Source: Sphingosinicella terrae
GTDB lineage: Bacteria; Pseudomonadota; Alphaproteobacteria; Sphingomonadales; Sphingomonadaceae
Direction: 5' to 3'
NCBI RefSeq assembly: GCF_003347635.1
Contig: NZ_QDFY01000005.1
Span: forward strand, 209,499 to 273,498
DNA length: 64,000 nucleotides
This document shows, one piece after another, positions 19,121-28,365 of the stretch (the first letter of the stretch is position 1; every line of letters begins with the position of its first letter). The notes beneath the pieces are model-generated. The model saw nothing but the letters and a program-made list of their open reading frames with translations, was not told where the DNA came from and did not search any database. A program made the translations under genes and the position numbers.

Positions 19121-19741
19121 ATGGCTCTCACCGCCATCGCCCTCAATTGCAGCCTCAAGCGCAGCGACGCCGGGGACGACAGCTCGACCGATGCGATGAT
19201 CGGGCTCCTCGTCTCGGAGCTCAAGAAGCGCGGGATCGATTTCGACGGCACGATCCGCATCGCCGACCACGAGGTGAAGGCGGGGGTGACCTCGGACGAA
19301 GGCGAGGGCGACGAATGGCCGGAGATACGCCGCCGCATCCTCGGCGCCGACATCCTCCTCCTCGGCACGCCGATCTGGCTCGGCCAGATGTCGAGCCTCG
19401 CGAAGCGGGTGCTCGAGCGGATGGACGCCTTCCTCTCCGAGACCGATGATCGCGGTCGGATGCCGAGCTTCGGCAAGGTCGCCTTGTTTGCGATCGTCGG
19501 CAACGAGGACGGCGCCCACGGCGTCACCGCCCATCTCGCCCAGGCGCTGGTCGACACCGGCTGGACGCTGCCCCCGTCCAATGCCTGCTACTGGGTGGGG
19601 GAGGCGATGCAGACGACCGATTTTCGCGATCTTGCCGCCGTGCCGGATAAGGTCGCCCAGACCGCTGCGATGGCCGCCGCCAATGCCGCCCATCTCGCCG
19701 CCTTGTTGGCGGCGAAGCCTTATCCCGGCGTGCCCGCCTGA
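19121..19741 (+). CDS. NAD(P)H-dependent FMN reductase/flavodoxin-like oxidoreductase
   Basis: A 206-residue flavodoxin-fold protein. The phosphate-binding loop is LNCSLKRSDAGDDSST at the N-terminus, and LLLGTPIWLGQMSSLAKRVLERMD is the flavin-contacting motif of NADPH-dependent FMN reductases. A site AGGAGA precedes the ATG at 19121. Its 3' end overlaps the convergent receiver gene by 22 bases. Substrate not predictable; quinone or azo reduction is common in the family. Confidence 0.88.
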   Translation: MALTAIALNCSLKRSDAGDDSSTDAMIGLLVSELKKRGIDFDGTIRIADHEVKAGVTSDEGEGDEWPEIRRRILGADILLLGTPIWLGQMSSLAKRVLERMDAFLSETDDRGRMPSFGKVALFAIVGNEDGAHGVTAHLAQALVDTGWTLPPSNACYWVGEAMQTTDFRDLAAVPDKVAQTAAMAAANAAHLAALLAAKPYPGVPA

Positions 19742-20112
19742 CGTCGACGGCCTTCAGCGCCTTCCATGAGGCGCGCCAGCGCGGACGCGATCTGGTCCTG
19801 CTGAAACGGTTTTCGGATCACCGCCGCGTCGCCCGCCGCGACGCCGCCGGAGCCATAACCGGTCGCGTAGAGAAAGGGCACGCCCCTTTCGCGCAACGCG
19901 GCGGCGACGGCGTCGCTGCGGTGGCTGCCGAGATTGACGTCCAGGATCGCCGCGTCGATCGCCTCGGCCGCCGCCAGCTCCATGGCTCTGTCGAAGCGCA
20001 ATGCCGGGCCGACCACCTCGAAGCCGAGGTCGACCAGCATGTCCTCGAGCAGCATCGCCACCAGCGGCTCGTCCTCGACCACCAAGATCCTGCTGGGAAT
20101 GACATTGCCCAT
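19720..20112 (-). CDS. Single-domain response regulator (receiver)
   Basis: A 130-residue stand-alone REC domain. The acidic pair is in VVEDEP, the phosphoacceptor Asp58 in AILDVNLG, a Thr near 84 in YATGYG, and the conserved Lys101 in IRKPF. There is no output domain, so it probably works in a phosphorelay. The HWE-type PAS kinase gene lies 63 bases upstream on the same strand, making that kinase the likely partner. The gene's 3' end overlaps the FMN reductase. Confidence 0.9.
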   Translation of the reverse strand: MGNVIPSRILVVEDEPLVAMLLEDMLVDLGFEVVGPALRFDRAMELAAAEAIDAAILDVNLGSHRSDAVAAALRERGVPFLYATGYGSGGVAAGDAAVIRKPFQQDQIASALARLMEGAEGRRRQAGTPG

Positions 20113-20175
20113 GGCTGTCCCCCGGGAGGCAAGGGTTTCGGGATAGGGTCGCGTTGGCGCCTGCCGGCGCGGTGG

Positions 20176-21558
20176 TCAAGCGTTGAAGCCGGACTCCGCC
20201 CCGGACAGCGGGAAATGCAGCCGCCAGTCGAGACCGGACGGTGCAAGTTCCTGCTCCATCCTGCCGTCCAGTTCCTCGGCGGTGACGCGGAGCAGCCTCG
20301 ATCCGAAGCCGCTGCGCTGCGGCGGCGTCACCTCGGGCCCGCCGCGCTCCGTCCAGCGAATCGACACCGACTGCGGGAATGGGCTGGCGTCGCGATGGAC
20401 CTCCCAGGCGACCTCGACCGATCCGCCATGCACGGACAGCGCGCCGTGCTTGGCGGCGTTCGTCGCCAATTCGTGGAGCGCCAGACTGAGCGAGAGGCTG
20501 GCGCGCGGCGGCAGGATCAGGTCCGGACCCTCGATGCTCAGTCGACGCTCCGGCGCCGAATAGGGGGCGAGTTCCTCCTGGATGATGTCCTTCAGGTTCG
20601 CCCCCTCCCAGCGGTTGCGGGTCAGCCGGTCGTGCGCCTTGCTGAGCGCGATCAGCCGCGGCTCGAAGCGCGCGCGAAATTCCTCCGCGCTGCTGGAGGT
20701 GCGGGCAGTCTGGGCCGCCAGCGACTGGACGGTCGCCAGCGTGTTCTTGACGCGGTGGTTGAGCTCGTCGAGCAGCAGCTTCTGGCGGCGCTCGGCTTCC
20801 TTGCGTGCGGTGATGTCCAGCACCATCCGGACGCCGTAGGCGAAGTTCCCGGCCTGATCGCGCACGGTGCTGCTGATCACCTCGACCCACGGTACACGTC
20901 CGTCGGGACGGACATAGCGCTTCTCGATTCGGTAGCGGTCGACCTCGCCCCGCACCTGGCGGGCGAACTGGACGCGGTCCTCCTCGACGTCGTCGGGGTG
21001 GGTGAGATCGAGGAAGCCGGATTGCAGGAGATCCGCCCGGGGGCGGCCGGCAATGTCGCAAAAGGCCTCGTTCACGCGCAGGAATCGGCCGTCGCCGTCC
21101 ACTTCGCCAATGCCGGCGAGCACATTCTCATAGGTGATGGCGAGCCGCTCCTGGGCCTCGCGCAGCGCCGCCTCGGTCTGCATCCGTTCGGTGACGTCGA
21201 CGGTGAAGCAGCGCGTGTTGACGAACTTGCCGTCGCGGAAGCAGACGCTCGACGAGATCTGGACGTACCGAATGGACCCGTCCTTGGCACGCAGACGGGC
21301 CGGATACTTGTCGAGCCGCTCGCCGCGCGACAGCCGCGCCAATATGTCCTCGATCACCTCCCGGTCGGCATGGAATTCGGCGATGTGGCGGCCGACATAT
21401 TCGTCGACCTCATAGCCGAGCGGCTCATAGTCGGCGCGATTGGCGCGCAGGATCGTCCCGTCGCCTGCGACGAGGTGCAGTCCCACATTGCCGTTCTCGA
21501 AAAAATCATCGAGCGAGCCTTCGTGCGCGGCGATCGTCGCCACACGCGGAGCGTTCAT
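20176..21558 (-). CDS. PAS-containing HWE-family sensor histidine kinase
   Basis: A 460-residue soluble sensor kinase. Two PAS/PAC domains (about residues 15-130 and 140-255) are followed by an HWE-type dimerisation region with phosphoacceptor His268 in LDELNHRVKNTLATVQSLA. The ATPase domain carries LALHELATNAAKHGAL (N box) and GFGSRLL. No membrane segment is present, so the signal is cytosolic, such as light or redox if a cofactor binds. The start at 21558 follows GGGAGA; the longer frame upstream lacks PAS features. The receiver gene follows on the same strand. Confidence 0.92.
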   Translation of the reverse strand: MNAPRVATIAAHEGSLDDFFENGNVGLHLVAGDGTILRANRADYEPLGYEVDEYVGRHIAEFHADREVIEDILARLSRGERLDKYPARLRAKDGSIRYVQISSSVCFRDGKFVNTRCFTVDVTERMQTEAALREAQERLAITYENVLAGIGEVDGDGRFLRVNEAFCDIAGRPRADLLQSGFLDLTHPDDVEEDRVQFARQVRGEVDRYRIEKRYVRPDGRVPWVEVISSTVRDQAGNFAYGVRMVLDITARKEAERRQKLLLDELNHRVKNTLATVQSLAAQTARTSSSAEEFRARFEPRLIALSKAHDRLTRNRWEGANLKDIIQEELAPYSAPERRLSIEGPDLILPPRASLSLSLALHELATNAAKHGALSVHGGSVEVAWEVHRDASPFPQSVSIRWTERGGPEVTPPQRSGFGSRLLRVTAEELDGRMEQELAPSGLDWRLHFPLSGAESGFNA

Positions 21559-21799
21559 CAATCGTCTCCCGGCCCAATTCGATGACAGAGCGCGAACATA
21601 CGCAGCGGCCGCCGGTGCGTCCACCACTTTCGCCTTTATTTTCCGAGCCTTCGGCGATGCCGCTCCGCGTGCGTCCTCGTCGCGCGGGACGGCGCCTCCG
21701 ACGCTCCGTCGCCTCTCGCCGCGCTTTCGTCGCCCGCCGCTTCGCGCCGGCGCTCCCTCCGGCCTATCCGCACCCGGCATTCGCAACCGGAGACCGAAA

Positions 21800-22348
21800 G
21801 TGCTTCGACTGTCCGTCCTGGCGCTCGCCGCCGCCTCCTTTGCCGTCGCCGGCTGCGACGGCCGCGTCGCGCCGGCCGTCGCTGCCGATGCCGCCGCCCC
21901 GACCAGCTTCGGCAGCGTCGTCGAGCGCGGCCGCTATCTCGCCGCGATCATGGATTGCGGCGGCTGCCACAATGCCGGTTCCTTCTCGCCCCGCCCCGAT
22001 GCCGGCTATCTCCAGGGCGCCGAGGTCGGTCACGAGGTGCCCGGCATGGGGATATTCTATCCGCCCAACCTGACGCCGCATCCGGAGGTCGGCCTCGGCC
22101 GCTGGAGCGTCGAGCAGATCGCCGCCGCCATCCGCTCCGGCCGGCGTCCCGACGGACGCGAGCTGGCGCCGGCCATGCCGTGGCGCGCTTATTCGGCGCT
22201 CAGCGACGAAGATGCGCTCGCGCTCGCCACCTATCTGAAGAGCCTGCCGCCTTCGTCGCACCGTGTCGCGGCCCCGGCGACGCCCGAGACCGCGCCGCGG
22301 CCCTATCTGACGATGCGGTCGCCGGCGAGCGCCGCCGGCGGCCGCTGA
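21800..22348 (+). CDS. Lipoprotein cytochrome c
   Basis: A 182-residue class I cytochrome c with one heme motif (CGGCH in MDCGGCHNAG near residue 53) and candidate axial Met in GHEVPGMGIF or APAMPWRAYSAL. The N-terminal FAVAGC is a lipobox, so the protein is probably membrane-tethered in the periplasm. The GTG at 21800 is preceded by CCGGAGA; no ATG alternative begins the signal. Similar cytochromes serve periplasmic dehydrogenases, but none is encoded next to it, so its electron donor is unknown. Confidence 0.85.
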   Translation: MLRLSVLALAAASFAVAGCDGRVAPAVAADAAAPTSFGSVVERGRYLAAIMDCGGCHNAGSFSPRPDAGYLQGAEVGHEVPGMGIFYPPNLTPHPEVGLGRWSVEQIAAAIRSGRRPDGRELAPAMPWRAYSALSDEDALALATYLKSLPPSSHRVAAPATPETAPRPYLTMRSPASAAGGR

Positions 22349-22355
22349 TCCCGGC

Positions 22356-22847
22356 TCAGGCGGGCTCGATCGGCGCTCCGGTGAACAGGACGTCGAGCTT
22401 GCCGTAGCTGACGGCCATCCCCGCCTCCATGTTCGAGCTCAGCGCCCCGTCGCGGGCGGCGGCCGAGGCGTAGAGGACGTTGGTGGTCAGCCTCGTATGG
22501 TCGCCGATCGCCTCGAAGCTCTGCGTGTTGAGCGTCTCGCCGCCGGTCCAGTCCTCGTCGAACAGCTCGGTCGCGACCAGTCGCTTCGGCGGCTCGATTT
22601 CGCGATAGCTGCCGCTCATGCCCATGACGCGTCCATCCTGGTGGCGCCATTCGTAGCGATAGGTGCCGCCGACGCGCAGGTCGATTTCGCAGGCGGCCAG
22701 CGTCCAGCCTTCCGGCCCGCTCAGCCAGCGCTTCAGCAGCGCCGGCACCGTATGCGCCTCGAAGACGAGGTGGGGCGGCGCCGCGAACAAGCGGGTGATG
22801 ACGATCTCGCGCTCGCCCTTGGCGGCGATTTCGAGCCTGCCGTTCAT
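22356..22847 (-). CDS. SRPBCC/AHSA1-family protein
   Basis: A 163-residue START-like protein of the activator-of-Hsp90 ATPase homologue group. ITRLFAAPPHLVFEAHT, KRWLSGPEGWTLAACEIDLRVGG and RYEWRHQDG are typical. These bind hydrophobic ligands in a helix-grip fold. The ATG overlaps the stop of the upstream ArsR-type gene, the common ArsR-SRPBCC pairing whose ligand is usually unknown. Confidence 0.92.
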   Translation of the reverse strand: MNGRLEIAAKGEREIVITRLFAAPPHLVFEAHTVPALLKRWLSGPEGWTLAACEIDLRVGGTYRYEWRHQDGRVMGMSGSYREIEPPKRLVATELFDEDWTGGETLNTQSFEAIGDHTRLTTNVLYASAAARDGALSSNMEAGMAVSYGKLDVLFTGAPIEPA

Positions 22848-23212
22848 ATCTCTCTCCCCTTCCTGGATTGCTGCTCCACGGCCTTCATCTCCTCGAGCAG
22901 GACATCGAGCCGTCGGTAATTGCGCTCCCAGATCTGCCGGTAGCGCTCGATCGCATCCGCCGCCTCGGCCAGCGGCGCCGCATTCATTCGCCGCGGCCGC
23001 CGCTGCCCGTCGACGCCGGCCGTGACCAGGCCAGCGCGCTCCAGCACCTTGAGATGCTTCGACACCGCCGGCTGGCTCATCGCGAAAGGCGCGGCGAGCT
23101 CGGCCACCGTCGCCTCGCCTTCGGCGAGCCTGGCGAGGATCGCCCGCCGCGTCGGATCGGCCAGGGCGGCGAACAAAGCGTCGAGCGGATCGGAGGATGG
23201 CGGCGCGTTCAT
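22844..23212 (-). CDS. ArsR-family transcriptional regulator
   Basis: A 122-residue winged-helix repressor. FAALADPTRRAILARLAEGEATVAELA, followed by the recognition helix MSQPAVSKHLKVLERAGLV, is the ArsR pattern. No arsenic-type Cys cluster is present, so it is of the SRPBCC-linked subgroup. The ATG at 23212 was chosen over a longer frame because an AT-rich promoter and operator lie immediately upstream. It is translationally coupled to the SRPBCC gene. Confidence 0.92.
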   Translation of the reverse strand: MNAPPSSDPLDALFAALADPTRRAILARLAEGEATVAELAAPFAMSQPAVSKHLKVLERAGLVTAGVDGQRRPRRMNAAPLAEAADAIERYRQIWERNYRRLDVLLEEMKAVEQQSRKGREI

Positions 23213-23224
23213 GACAACCAAACA

Positions 23225-23251
23225 GTTATATAACCATAGGGTTGATGTCAA
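23225..23251 (-). promoter_or_regulatory. Promoter and palindromic operator of the ArsR-SRPBCC pair
   Basis: The minus strand has a perfect -35 TTGACA (plus-strand 23246-23251) and an AT-rich -10 region containing the 10-base palindrome GTTATATAAC (23225-23234). The AT-rich block stands out in GC-rich surroundings and lies 13 bases from the start codon. The spacer to TATAAC is short (15 bases), so the exact -10 is uncertain. Autorepression by ArsR is inferred. Confidence 0.55.
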
Positions 23252-23321
23252 GCTTGGCTGTCGCGCACCCGCTTCTGCCGTCGGAGCGTCTACAAGGGAA
23301 GGAAAGGAGCGACGCACCGCC

Positions 23322-23891
23322 TTGGCCAGAGCCTATGAGAATCCGAAGCCGCCGCGATTCACTATCGCCGCCGATGCCGATGGCGAGCGGATCGTCATCG
23401 CCGCCCGCCGGCCGGTCGCGCTGCTCGCCATCCTCGGGCTGTGGCTCGTCCTCTGGCTGTGGGCCGGCCTGTGGGGCGTGGTCCAGATCCTGCGGTCGGA
23501 CCATGTGCCGGTGCTCGCGCCGCTCCTGGTCTGGCTGCTCGGCCTGCTGCTGGTAGCGCCCTTCCTCGCCTGGCTGGCCACCGGACGCGAACTGATCCGC
23601 GTCGTCGGCGGCGATCTCGAGATCGGCCGGCGCCTGCTCGGCCGCACCCGCTGGCGCCGCTATCGGGGCGCCGACATCTCCTATCTCGCCGCCGCCGCCA
23701 CCCCGGCCTGGCCCGGCCTGCTCCAGCCCGAGCTCCCCTTCCTCGCCCGCCGCCGCTGGGGCGCCGTCAAATTCGCCTATGGCGCGCGCACCCTCCATGC
23801 CGCCGCCGGCCTCGACGAAGCCGAGGGCCGCCTCATCGTCGACTGGCTGGAGCCGCGGCTGGCGGGGCGCGTTATTTCGCCGCGATCATGA
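23322..23891 (+). CDS. Membrane protein of unknown function
   Basis: A 189-residue protein with two transmembrane helices (about residues 28-54 and 62-88, rich in Leu and Trp) followed by a soluble C-terminal part (ELIRVVGGDLEIGRRLLGRTRWRRY). The layout resembles PH-like membrane proteins of alphaproteobacteria. The start is uncertain: a TTG at 23322 with AAGGAAAGGAG 12 bases upstream is preferred because no ATG is near. Confidence 0.6.
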   Translation: MARAYENPKPPRFTIAADADGERIVIAARRPVALLAILGLWLVLWLWAGLWGVVQILRSDHVPVLAPLLVWLLGLLLVAPFLAWLATGRELIRVVGGDLEIGRRLLGRTRWRRYRGADISYLAAAATPAWPGLLQPELPFLARRRWGAVKFAYGARTLHAAAGLDEAEGRLIVDWLEPRLAGRVISPRS

Positions 23892-23943
23892 CCCCTGTTC
23901 TCCCCGCGATTTTGCGGGGAAGGGGACCGCGTGGCAGGATTCG
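23892..23943. repeat. Intergenic palindromic repeat, CCCCGC type
   Basis: TCCCCGCGAT and TTGCGGGGAA form a hairpin between two convergent genes, followed by GGGGACCGCG. A related copy lies at 27402-27455 and a degenerate one at 33312-33362. It may act as a bidirectional terminator. Confidence 0.6.
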
Positions 23944-25413
23944 CTAGCCGGCCACCGCCGCCAGCGCCTCGCGCACCCGGGCCAGGTCGTCGGCGAAGCT
24001 GCGCGCCAGCGCCGCCTCGTCCATCCCGGCCCGCTCGGCGATCTGCCACATGGCAAGCCCGATCCGCAAAGTCGCGCCCCAGCCGCCGTCCGGCAGCCGC
24101 ACGCATTTGACCGGCTGGCCGAGCCGCACGCCGTGGCCGATCAGCGCCTTGTGCCAGGCCTGCGCCTCCTCGAAGCTCGCCCCGCCATTCACCCGCGACA
24201 GGTCGAGCGTCGACAGCGTTCGCATCTCGATCGGATGGCTGTCCGCCTCGTCGCGATGACCGGGCGGGTAGGGGGCCACCCGCCGCGCCGCGCTCTTCTC
24301 GACGATCTCGCGGCGCACCGCCTCGTGGAAGGCCAGGATGATCCGCTTCGTCTCCTCGCCATCGAGCGCCTGGAACCGCTCCAGCTCGAACAGGCTCGCC
24401 TCCAGTCGCAGCAGCAGCCCGGCATTGGCGCTCGTCTCGAGCGCCTCGGCCCCCGGCCAGCCGGCCGGCCATTCGCCGCGCCGGAAGATCGTCGCCAGCC
24501 CGGCCGGGAGCGGCGGCGCCGCCTTCGCCATCCGCTCCGGCACCAGCGCGAAGCCGCTGAACGGCGGCGCGCCCATGAACTTGGATCCGGTGACGAAGAC
24601 GATCGCGCCGCCGTCCAGATAGGCGCGCACCGCCGCGCCGGTGATCCGCGCCTGGCAGGCATCGACGACGAAGCTGGCCTCGTCGCCGTGCGCCGCCTGG
24701 AGCCGCTCGACATCCTCCGCCGACGGCAGGATCAGCCCGGTCTTGGAACCGTGGACGATATGGACGAGCGAGTGCCGACCGACGCCTCGCGCCGCCGCGA
24801 TCGCCGTCTCCATCCCGGCGGCGATCTCGGCCGACGGCCGCACGCGTCCGTCCGGGTCTCGAACGGGGATGTCGACCAGCTCGACCGCCACCCCGTCCAG
24901 CCCCCGCACGATCTCGCCCGCCTGTGTCGGAACGCCCAGAGCGGTGCGGTCGGCGAAATAGCGCCCATGCGCGGAATGGATGCAGCCGCTGCCGACCTCG
25001 TCGGCGCCGAGCAGGATGTTCTGGGTGCCGCCGGCGCCGCGGTCGGCGATGCAGGCCAAGGCGACATATTCGAGGTCGGTGCCCGACGGCGCGAACACCA
25101 CCGCCACCGTCTCGTCCAGCCCGTAGGCGGACCGGATCCGCCCCCGCAGCTTCTCCAGCGCCTCGGCATAGCTTGCTCCATCGACCACCGGCCCGATCGC
25201 GCTCCAGAGGCGCTCGACATGGACATAAGCCGGCGCCGAGACGTCGTTGGCGGTCGAGGAGGCGAAGGCGAGGACTTCGCTCGGCCGCGGTGCGCTGTGG
25301 TAGCGGTTGAGGCCGGTTGCGGCGTCGAGGTCGATCCGCGCATCGCCGCCGCTGGCGAGGATTCGGACGAGCGGCGGCAGCGACAGGTCGGGATTCTCTA
25401 CGCGAACGGTCAT
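23944..25413 (-). CDS. PLP-dependent fold-type I enzyme (aminotransferase class V-like)
   Basis: A 489-residue pyridoxal-phosphate enzyme of unknown substrate. FAPSGTDLEYVALACI is the phosphate-binding region, SLVHIVHGSKTG precedes the internal helix, SFVVDACQARI supplies the cofactor-ring Asp, and FVTGSKFMGAPPFSGF carries the Schiff-base Lys. The large domain resembles class V aminotransferases and cysteine-desulfurase relatives. It is divergent, across 111 bases, from an ATP-grasp ligase and nucleotidyltransferase gene pair, suggesting a shared pathway making or activating an amino compound. No named family was recognised. Confidence 0.75.
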   Translation of the reverse strand: MTVRVENPDLSLPPLVRILASGGDARIDLDAATGLNRYHSAPRPSEVLAFASSTANDVSAPAYVHVERLWSAIGPVVDGASYAEALEKLRGRIRSAYGLDETVAVVFAPSGTDLEYVALACIADRGAGGTQNILLGADEVGSGCIHSAHGRYFADRTALGVPTQAGEIVRGLDGVAVELVDIPVRDPDGRVRPSAEIAAGMETAIAAARGVGRHSLVHIVHGSKTGLILPSAEDVERLQAAHGDEASFVVDACQARITGAAVRAYLDGGAIVFVTGSKFMGAPPFSGFALVPERMAKAAPPLPAGLATIFRRGEWPAGWPGAEALETSANAGLLLRLEASLFELERFQALDGEETKRIILAFHEAVRREIVEKSAARRVAPYPPGHRDEADSHPIEMRTLSTLDLSRVNGGASFEEAQAWHKALIGHGVRLGQPVKCVRLPDGGWGATLRIGLAMWQIAERAGMDEAALARSFADDLARVREALAAVAG

Positions 25414-25524
25414 CTATCTTGCACCGGCTGGGGGCGAGGGATAGGGCGCCGCTTAGCTTGCGCGGCGGCGGCGGCATAGCCAAGTCTGCGCCTGCCGACC
25501 CGCCTCGAAAGGCTCTGCCCTCAC

Positions 25525-26589
25525 GTGACTCACCCGCAAATCACCCCGCGCGCCATCCCCGAAGAAGCGAAAAGGCGCCTTCGCCTCCTGTTCATCGCCA
25601 AGCATGCGCAGTGGGCGGGCGGGCTCCATCCCGACGACGGCAACCATGCCCTCTATCATGTCGAGGTGCGGGATATCTTGCGCGGGCTCGGCTTCGATCT
25701 CCTCCTCGCCGATCGCTACGAGGCGCTGTTCGATCGTCCCGACGTCGATTTCGTCTTCACCCTGCTGAACCGCGGCGGCTTCCTCAACAGCGAGATGATG
25801 GGACCGCTCTTGTGCACCCGCGCCGGCATTCCCTTCCTGGGCGCCTCGCCGATCCTGCGCGGCCTCGCCGACGACAAGCATCTCACCAAGCTCTGCGCCG
25901 CCGCCCGCGGCATCCCGACCGCGCCCTGGGCGGTCTATCGCCGCGGTGCCCCGGTCGATCCCGCCCGCTGCCCGGAAGGCCAGCCGACCCCGGAGGGGCC
26001 GCGCCTGGTGATCAAGCCCAACGCCTCCTCGGCGAGCTGGGGCGTCCAGGACGCCTATGACTGGGCCGGCGTCGAGGCCGCGATCGCCGGCATCCACGCC
26101 CAGGGCCATGACGCCATCGTCGAGCCCTTCCTCGACGGCAGCGACGTCGAGGTGCCGGTGATCACCATCGACGGCGAGCCGGTGGTGATGCCGATGATGC
26201 TGTTCGAGCAGGCCGATCCCACCCATTTGCGCACCTATTACGAGAAGCGCGACCTCGTCGAGCGTGCCCACAAATATCGCCTGGTGCCGTTCGACGATGC
26301 CGAGTGGATGCCGGTCATCGCCGAACATACCCGCCGCATCGCCGAGGACTATCGGCCCTTCGATTACGGCCGCTTCGAGTTCCGGCTCGACCGCGAGGGC
26401 GGCCGCGTCCAGTTCCTCGAGGTCAATCTCCAGGCCAATCTCTGGTCGCAGAAGGTCTATGGCCGCTCGGCCGAGCTGGCCGGCCTCACCCAGGCCGAGC
26501 TGATCGAGACCATCCTCTACGAAAGCCTGCGCCGGCACGGCCTGCTCGATCCGGCCGCGGCCGCGTCGCCGGCGGAGATTCCGGCCTGA
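25525..26589 (+). CDS. ATP-grasp ligase, D-alanine-D-alanine ligase-like
   Basis: A 354-residue ATP-grasp protein. The N-terminal domain (LLFIAKHAQWAGG) is followed by FTLLNRGGF, the strand-helix GPRLVIKPNASSASWGV with the ATP-binding Lys, and EVNLQANLWSQKVYG with the metal-binding Glu and Asn. These match the Ddl/carboxylate-amine ligase superfamily. It would join a carboxylate to an amine with ATP. The start is GTG at 25525. Its stop overlaps the next start (TGATG). It differs from housekeeping Ddl and is not in a mur cluster, so peptidoglycan work is unlikely. Confidence 0.8.
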   Translation: MTHPQITPRAIPEEAKRRLRLLFIAKHAQWAGGLHPDDGNHALYHVEVRDILRGLGFDLLLADRYEALFDRPDVDFVFTLLNRGGFLNSEMMGPLLCTRAGIPFLGASPILRGLADDKHLTKLCAAARGIPTAPWAVYRRGAPVDPARCPEGQPTPEGPRLVIKPNASSASWGVQDAYDWAGVEAAIAGIHAQGHDAIVEPFLDGSDVEVPVITIDGEPVVMPMMLFEQADPTHLRTYYEKRDLVERAHKYRLVPFDDAEWMPVIAEHTRRIAEDYRPFDYGRFEFRLDREGGRVQFLEVNLQANLWSQKVYGRSAELAGLTQAELIETILYESLRRHGLLDPAAAASPAEIPA

Positions 26590-27389
26590 TGGCCGCCGCC
26601 GCGCGCTTCACCGCCCTCGTCCTCGCGGCCCAGCGCGACGGCCGCCTCGATCCGCTCGCCGCCCAGGCCGGCGTCTCGCACAAATGCCTGGTCCCGATCG
26701 GCGGCCGGCCGCTGCTCGCCCACGTCCTCGACGCGCTCGTCGCGGTGCCGGGCGTCGACCGCATCCGCATCTCGGTCGAGGAAGGCGCCGGCGATCGCCT
26801 GCGCCCGATCGTCGAGGCGGTCGCGACCGCCGTGCCGATCGAGTTCGTCCCCGCCGCCGCCAGTCTGGCCGACAGCGTCTATGCCGCCGCCGAAGGGGTG
26901 ACGTCGCCCTATATCGTCACCACCGCCGACAATGTCCTGCTCACGCCCGACGCGGTCCGCCGCGTCCTCGCCCGTCTCGAATCCGGAGTCGACGCGGTCG
27001 TCGCTCTGTCGCGCAAGGAGGACGTGCTCTCCGCCCATCCCCAGGGCCAGCGCCGCTTCTACCGTTTCCGCGACGGCAGCTTCTCCAACTGCAATCTCTA
27101 CGGCCTGTCCGAGCGCGGCCTCGGTCTCGCCGAGACCTTCCGCGAGGGCGGCCAGTTCGCCAAGAATCCGATGCGCATCGCCCGCGCCGTCGGTCTCTTC
27201 AACCTGCTGCTGCTGCGCTACGCCCTGGTCTCGCTCGATACGGCGATGGCCCGCTTGGGCCGCCGCTTCCGCGCCCGCGCCGCCGCCGTCGTGCTGGAGG
27301 ACGGCGCCCACGCCATCGACGTCGACAACAGCCGCACCTACGCCATCGCCGCCCAGCTCCTCGCCCGCCGCCACCCCACCGTGGCCTGA
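26589..27389 (+). CDS. Nucleotidyltransferase (MobA/GlmU-like fold)
   Basis: A 266-residue NTP-transferase. [20 protein letters not shown], then [21 protein letters not shown], is a nucleotide-binding loop with an insert after the Gly-Arg. [12 protein letters not shown] carries the metal-binding Asp (a variant of DxD), and [13 protein letters not shown] near the C-terminus is a second metal-site candidate. It would attach a nucleotide to a phosphorylated acceptor. Overlap with the ATP-grasp gene indicates joint function with that ligase and perhaps the divergent PLP enzyme. The substrate is unknown. Confidence 0.75.
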   Translation: MAAAARFTALVLAAQRDGRLDPLAAQAGVSHKCLVPIGGRPLLAHVLDALVAVPGVDRIRISVEEGAGDRLRPIVEAVATAVPIEFVPAAASLADSVYAAAEGVTSPYIVTTADNVLLTPDAVRRVLARLESGVDAVVALSRKEDVLSAHPQGQRRFYRFRDGSFSNCNLYGLSERGLGLAETFREGGQFAKNPMRIARAVGLFNLLLLRYALVSLDTAMARLGRRFRARAAAVVLEDGAHAIDVDNSRTYAIAAQLLARRHPTVA

Positions 27390-27401
27390 GATCCGCGCCT
27401 G

Positions 27402-27455
27402 TCCTCCCCGCGCTTTCGCGGGGAGGGGGACCGTGCTCCGCAGGGTGGAGGGGCC
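27402..27455. repeat. Intergenic palindromic repeat, CCCCGC type
   Basis: TCCCCGCGCTTTCGCGGGGA forms a strong hairpin and is followed by GGGGACCGTG and GCAGGGTGGAGGGG. It matches the copy at 23892-23943 in the core and right arm. It lies between the nucleotidyltransferase and sdhB and may terminate the former. Confidence 0.6.
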
Positions 27456-27575
27456 TTTCATTGCACGGGCGCCGATCGATTCATCCTTCCGGCCACGCTA
27501 GCGCGCCCGCCGCGCGCCTCCCCATTGAGCCCGGCCCCGCGACCCGCTATCCCGCCCCCACGAAAGGGACAGCTC

Positions 27576-28361
27576 ATGGCCGAATTCACCCTCCCCGCGA
27601 ACAGCAAGATCAAGGCCAAGGGCCGCACCCACAAGGCGCCCGCCGGCGCGAAGCGGGTCAAGGCTTTCCGCATCTACCGCTACGATCCCGACAGCGGCGA
27701 GAATCCGCGCTACGACAATTTCGAGGTCGATCTCGACGAATGCGGCCCGATGGTCCTCGACGCGCTCATCAAGATCAAGAGCGAGCAGGACCCGACGCTC
27801 ACCTTCCGCCGCTCGTGCCGCGAGGGCATTTGCGGCTCCTGCTCGATGAACATGGGCGGCCGCAACGGCCTCGCCTGCACCACCGCGATCGAGGATCTGA
27901 AGGGCGAGGTCCGGATCACGCCGCTGCCGCACATGGACGTCATCAAGGACCTCGTTCCCGATTTCACCCATTTCTACGCCCAATATGCCTCGATCGAACC
28001 CTGGCTGAAGACGGCCACCCCCGATCCTTCCGGCAAGGAGCGGCTGCAATCGCCCGAGGACCGCGCCAAGCTGGACGGCCTCTACGAGTGCATCCTGTGC
28101 GCCTGCTGCTCCACCTCCTGCCCGAGCTATTGGTGGAACAGCGACAAGTTCCTGGGGCCGGCGATCCTGCTCCAGGCCTATCGCTGGCTGGCGGACAGCC
28201 GGGACGAGATGACGGGGGAGAGGCTGGATCAGCTGGAAGATCCGTTCCGCCTCTATCGCTGCCACACGATCATGAACTGCGCGAACGTCTGTCCCAAGGG
28301 CCTCAACCCCGCCAAGGCGATCGCCGAGACCAAGAAGCTCCTCGTCGAACGCGCCGTCTGA
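27576..28361 (+). CDS. sdhB: Succinate dehydrogenase iron-sulfur subunit
   Basis: A 261-residue subunit B of respiratory complex II, passing electrons from the flavoprotein to quinone. The plant-type 2Fe-2S ligands are in [15 protein letters not shown] with a following LAC. The 4Fe-4S cluster is in [12 protein letters not shown], and the 3Fe-4S ligands are in the C-terminal [23 protein letters not shown] precedes the ATG. No other sdh gene lies in the window: the upstream neighbour is the nucleotidyltransferase, so sdhC/D/A would have to be elsewhere. Confidence 0.97.
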   Translation: MAEFTLPANSKIKAKGRTHKAPAGAKRVKAFRIYRYDPDSGENPRYDNFEVDLDECGPMVLDALIKIKSEQDPTLTFRRSCREGICGSCSMNMGGRNGLACTTAIEDLKGEVRITPLPHMDVIKDLVPDFTHFYAQYASIEPWLKTATPDPSGKERLQSPEDRAKLDGLYECILCACCSTSCPSYWWNSDKFLGPAILLQAYRWLADSRDEMTGERLDQLEDPFRLYRCHTIMNCANVCPKGLNPAKAIAETKKLLVERAV

Positions 28362-28365
28362 CCCT

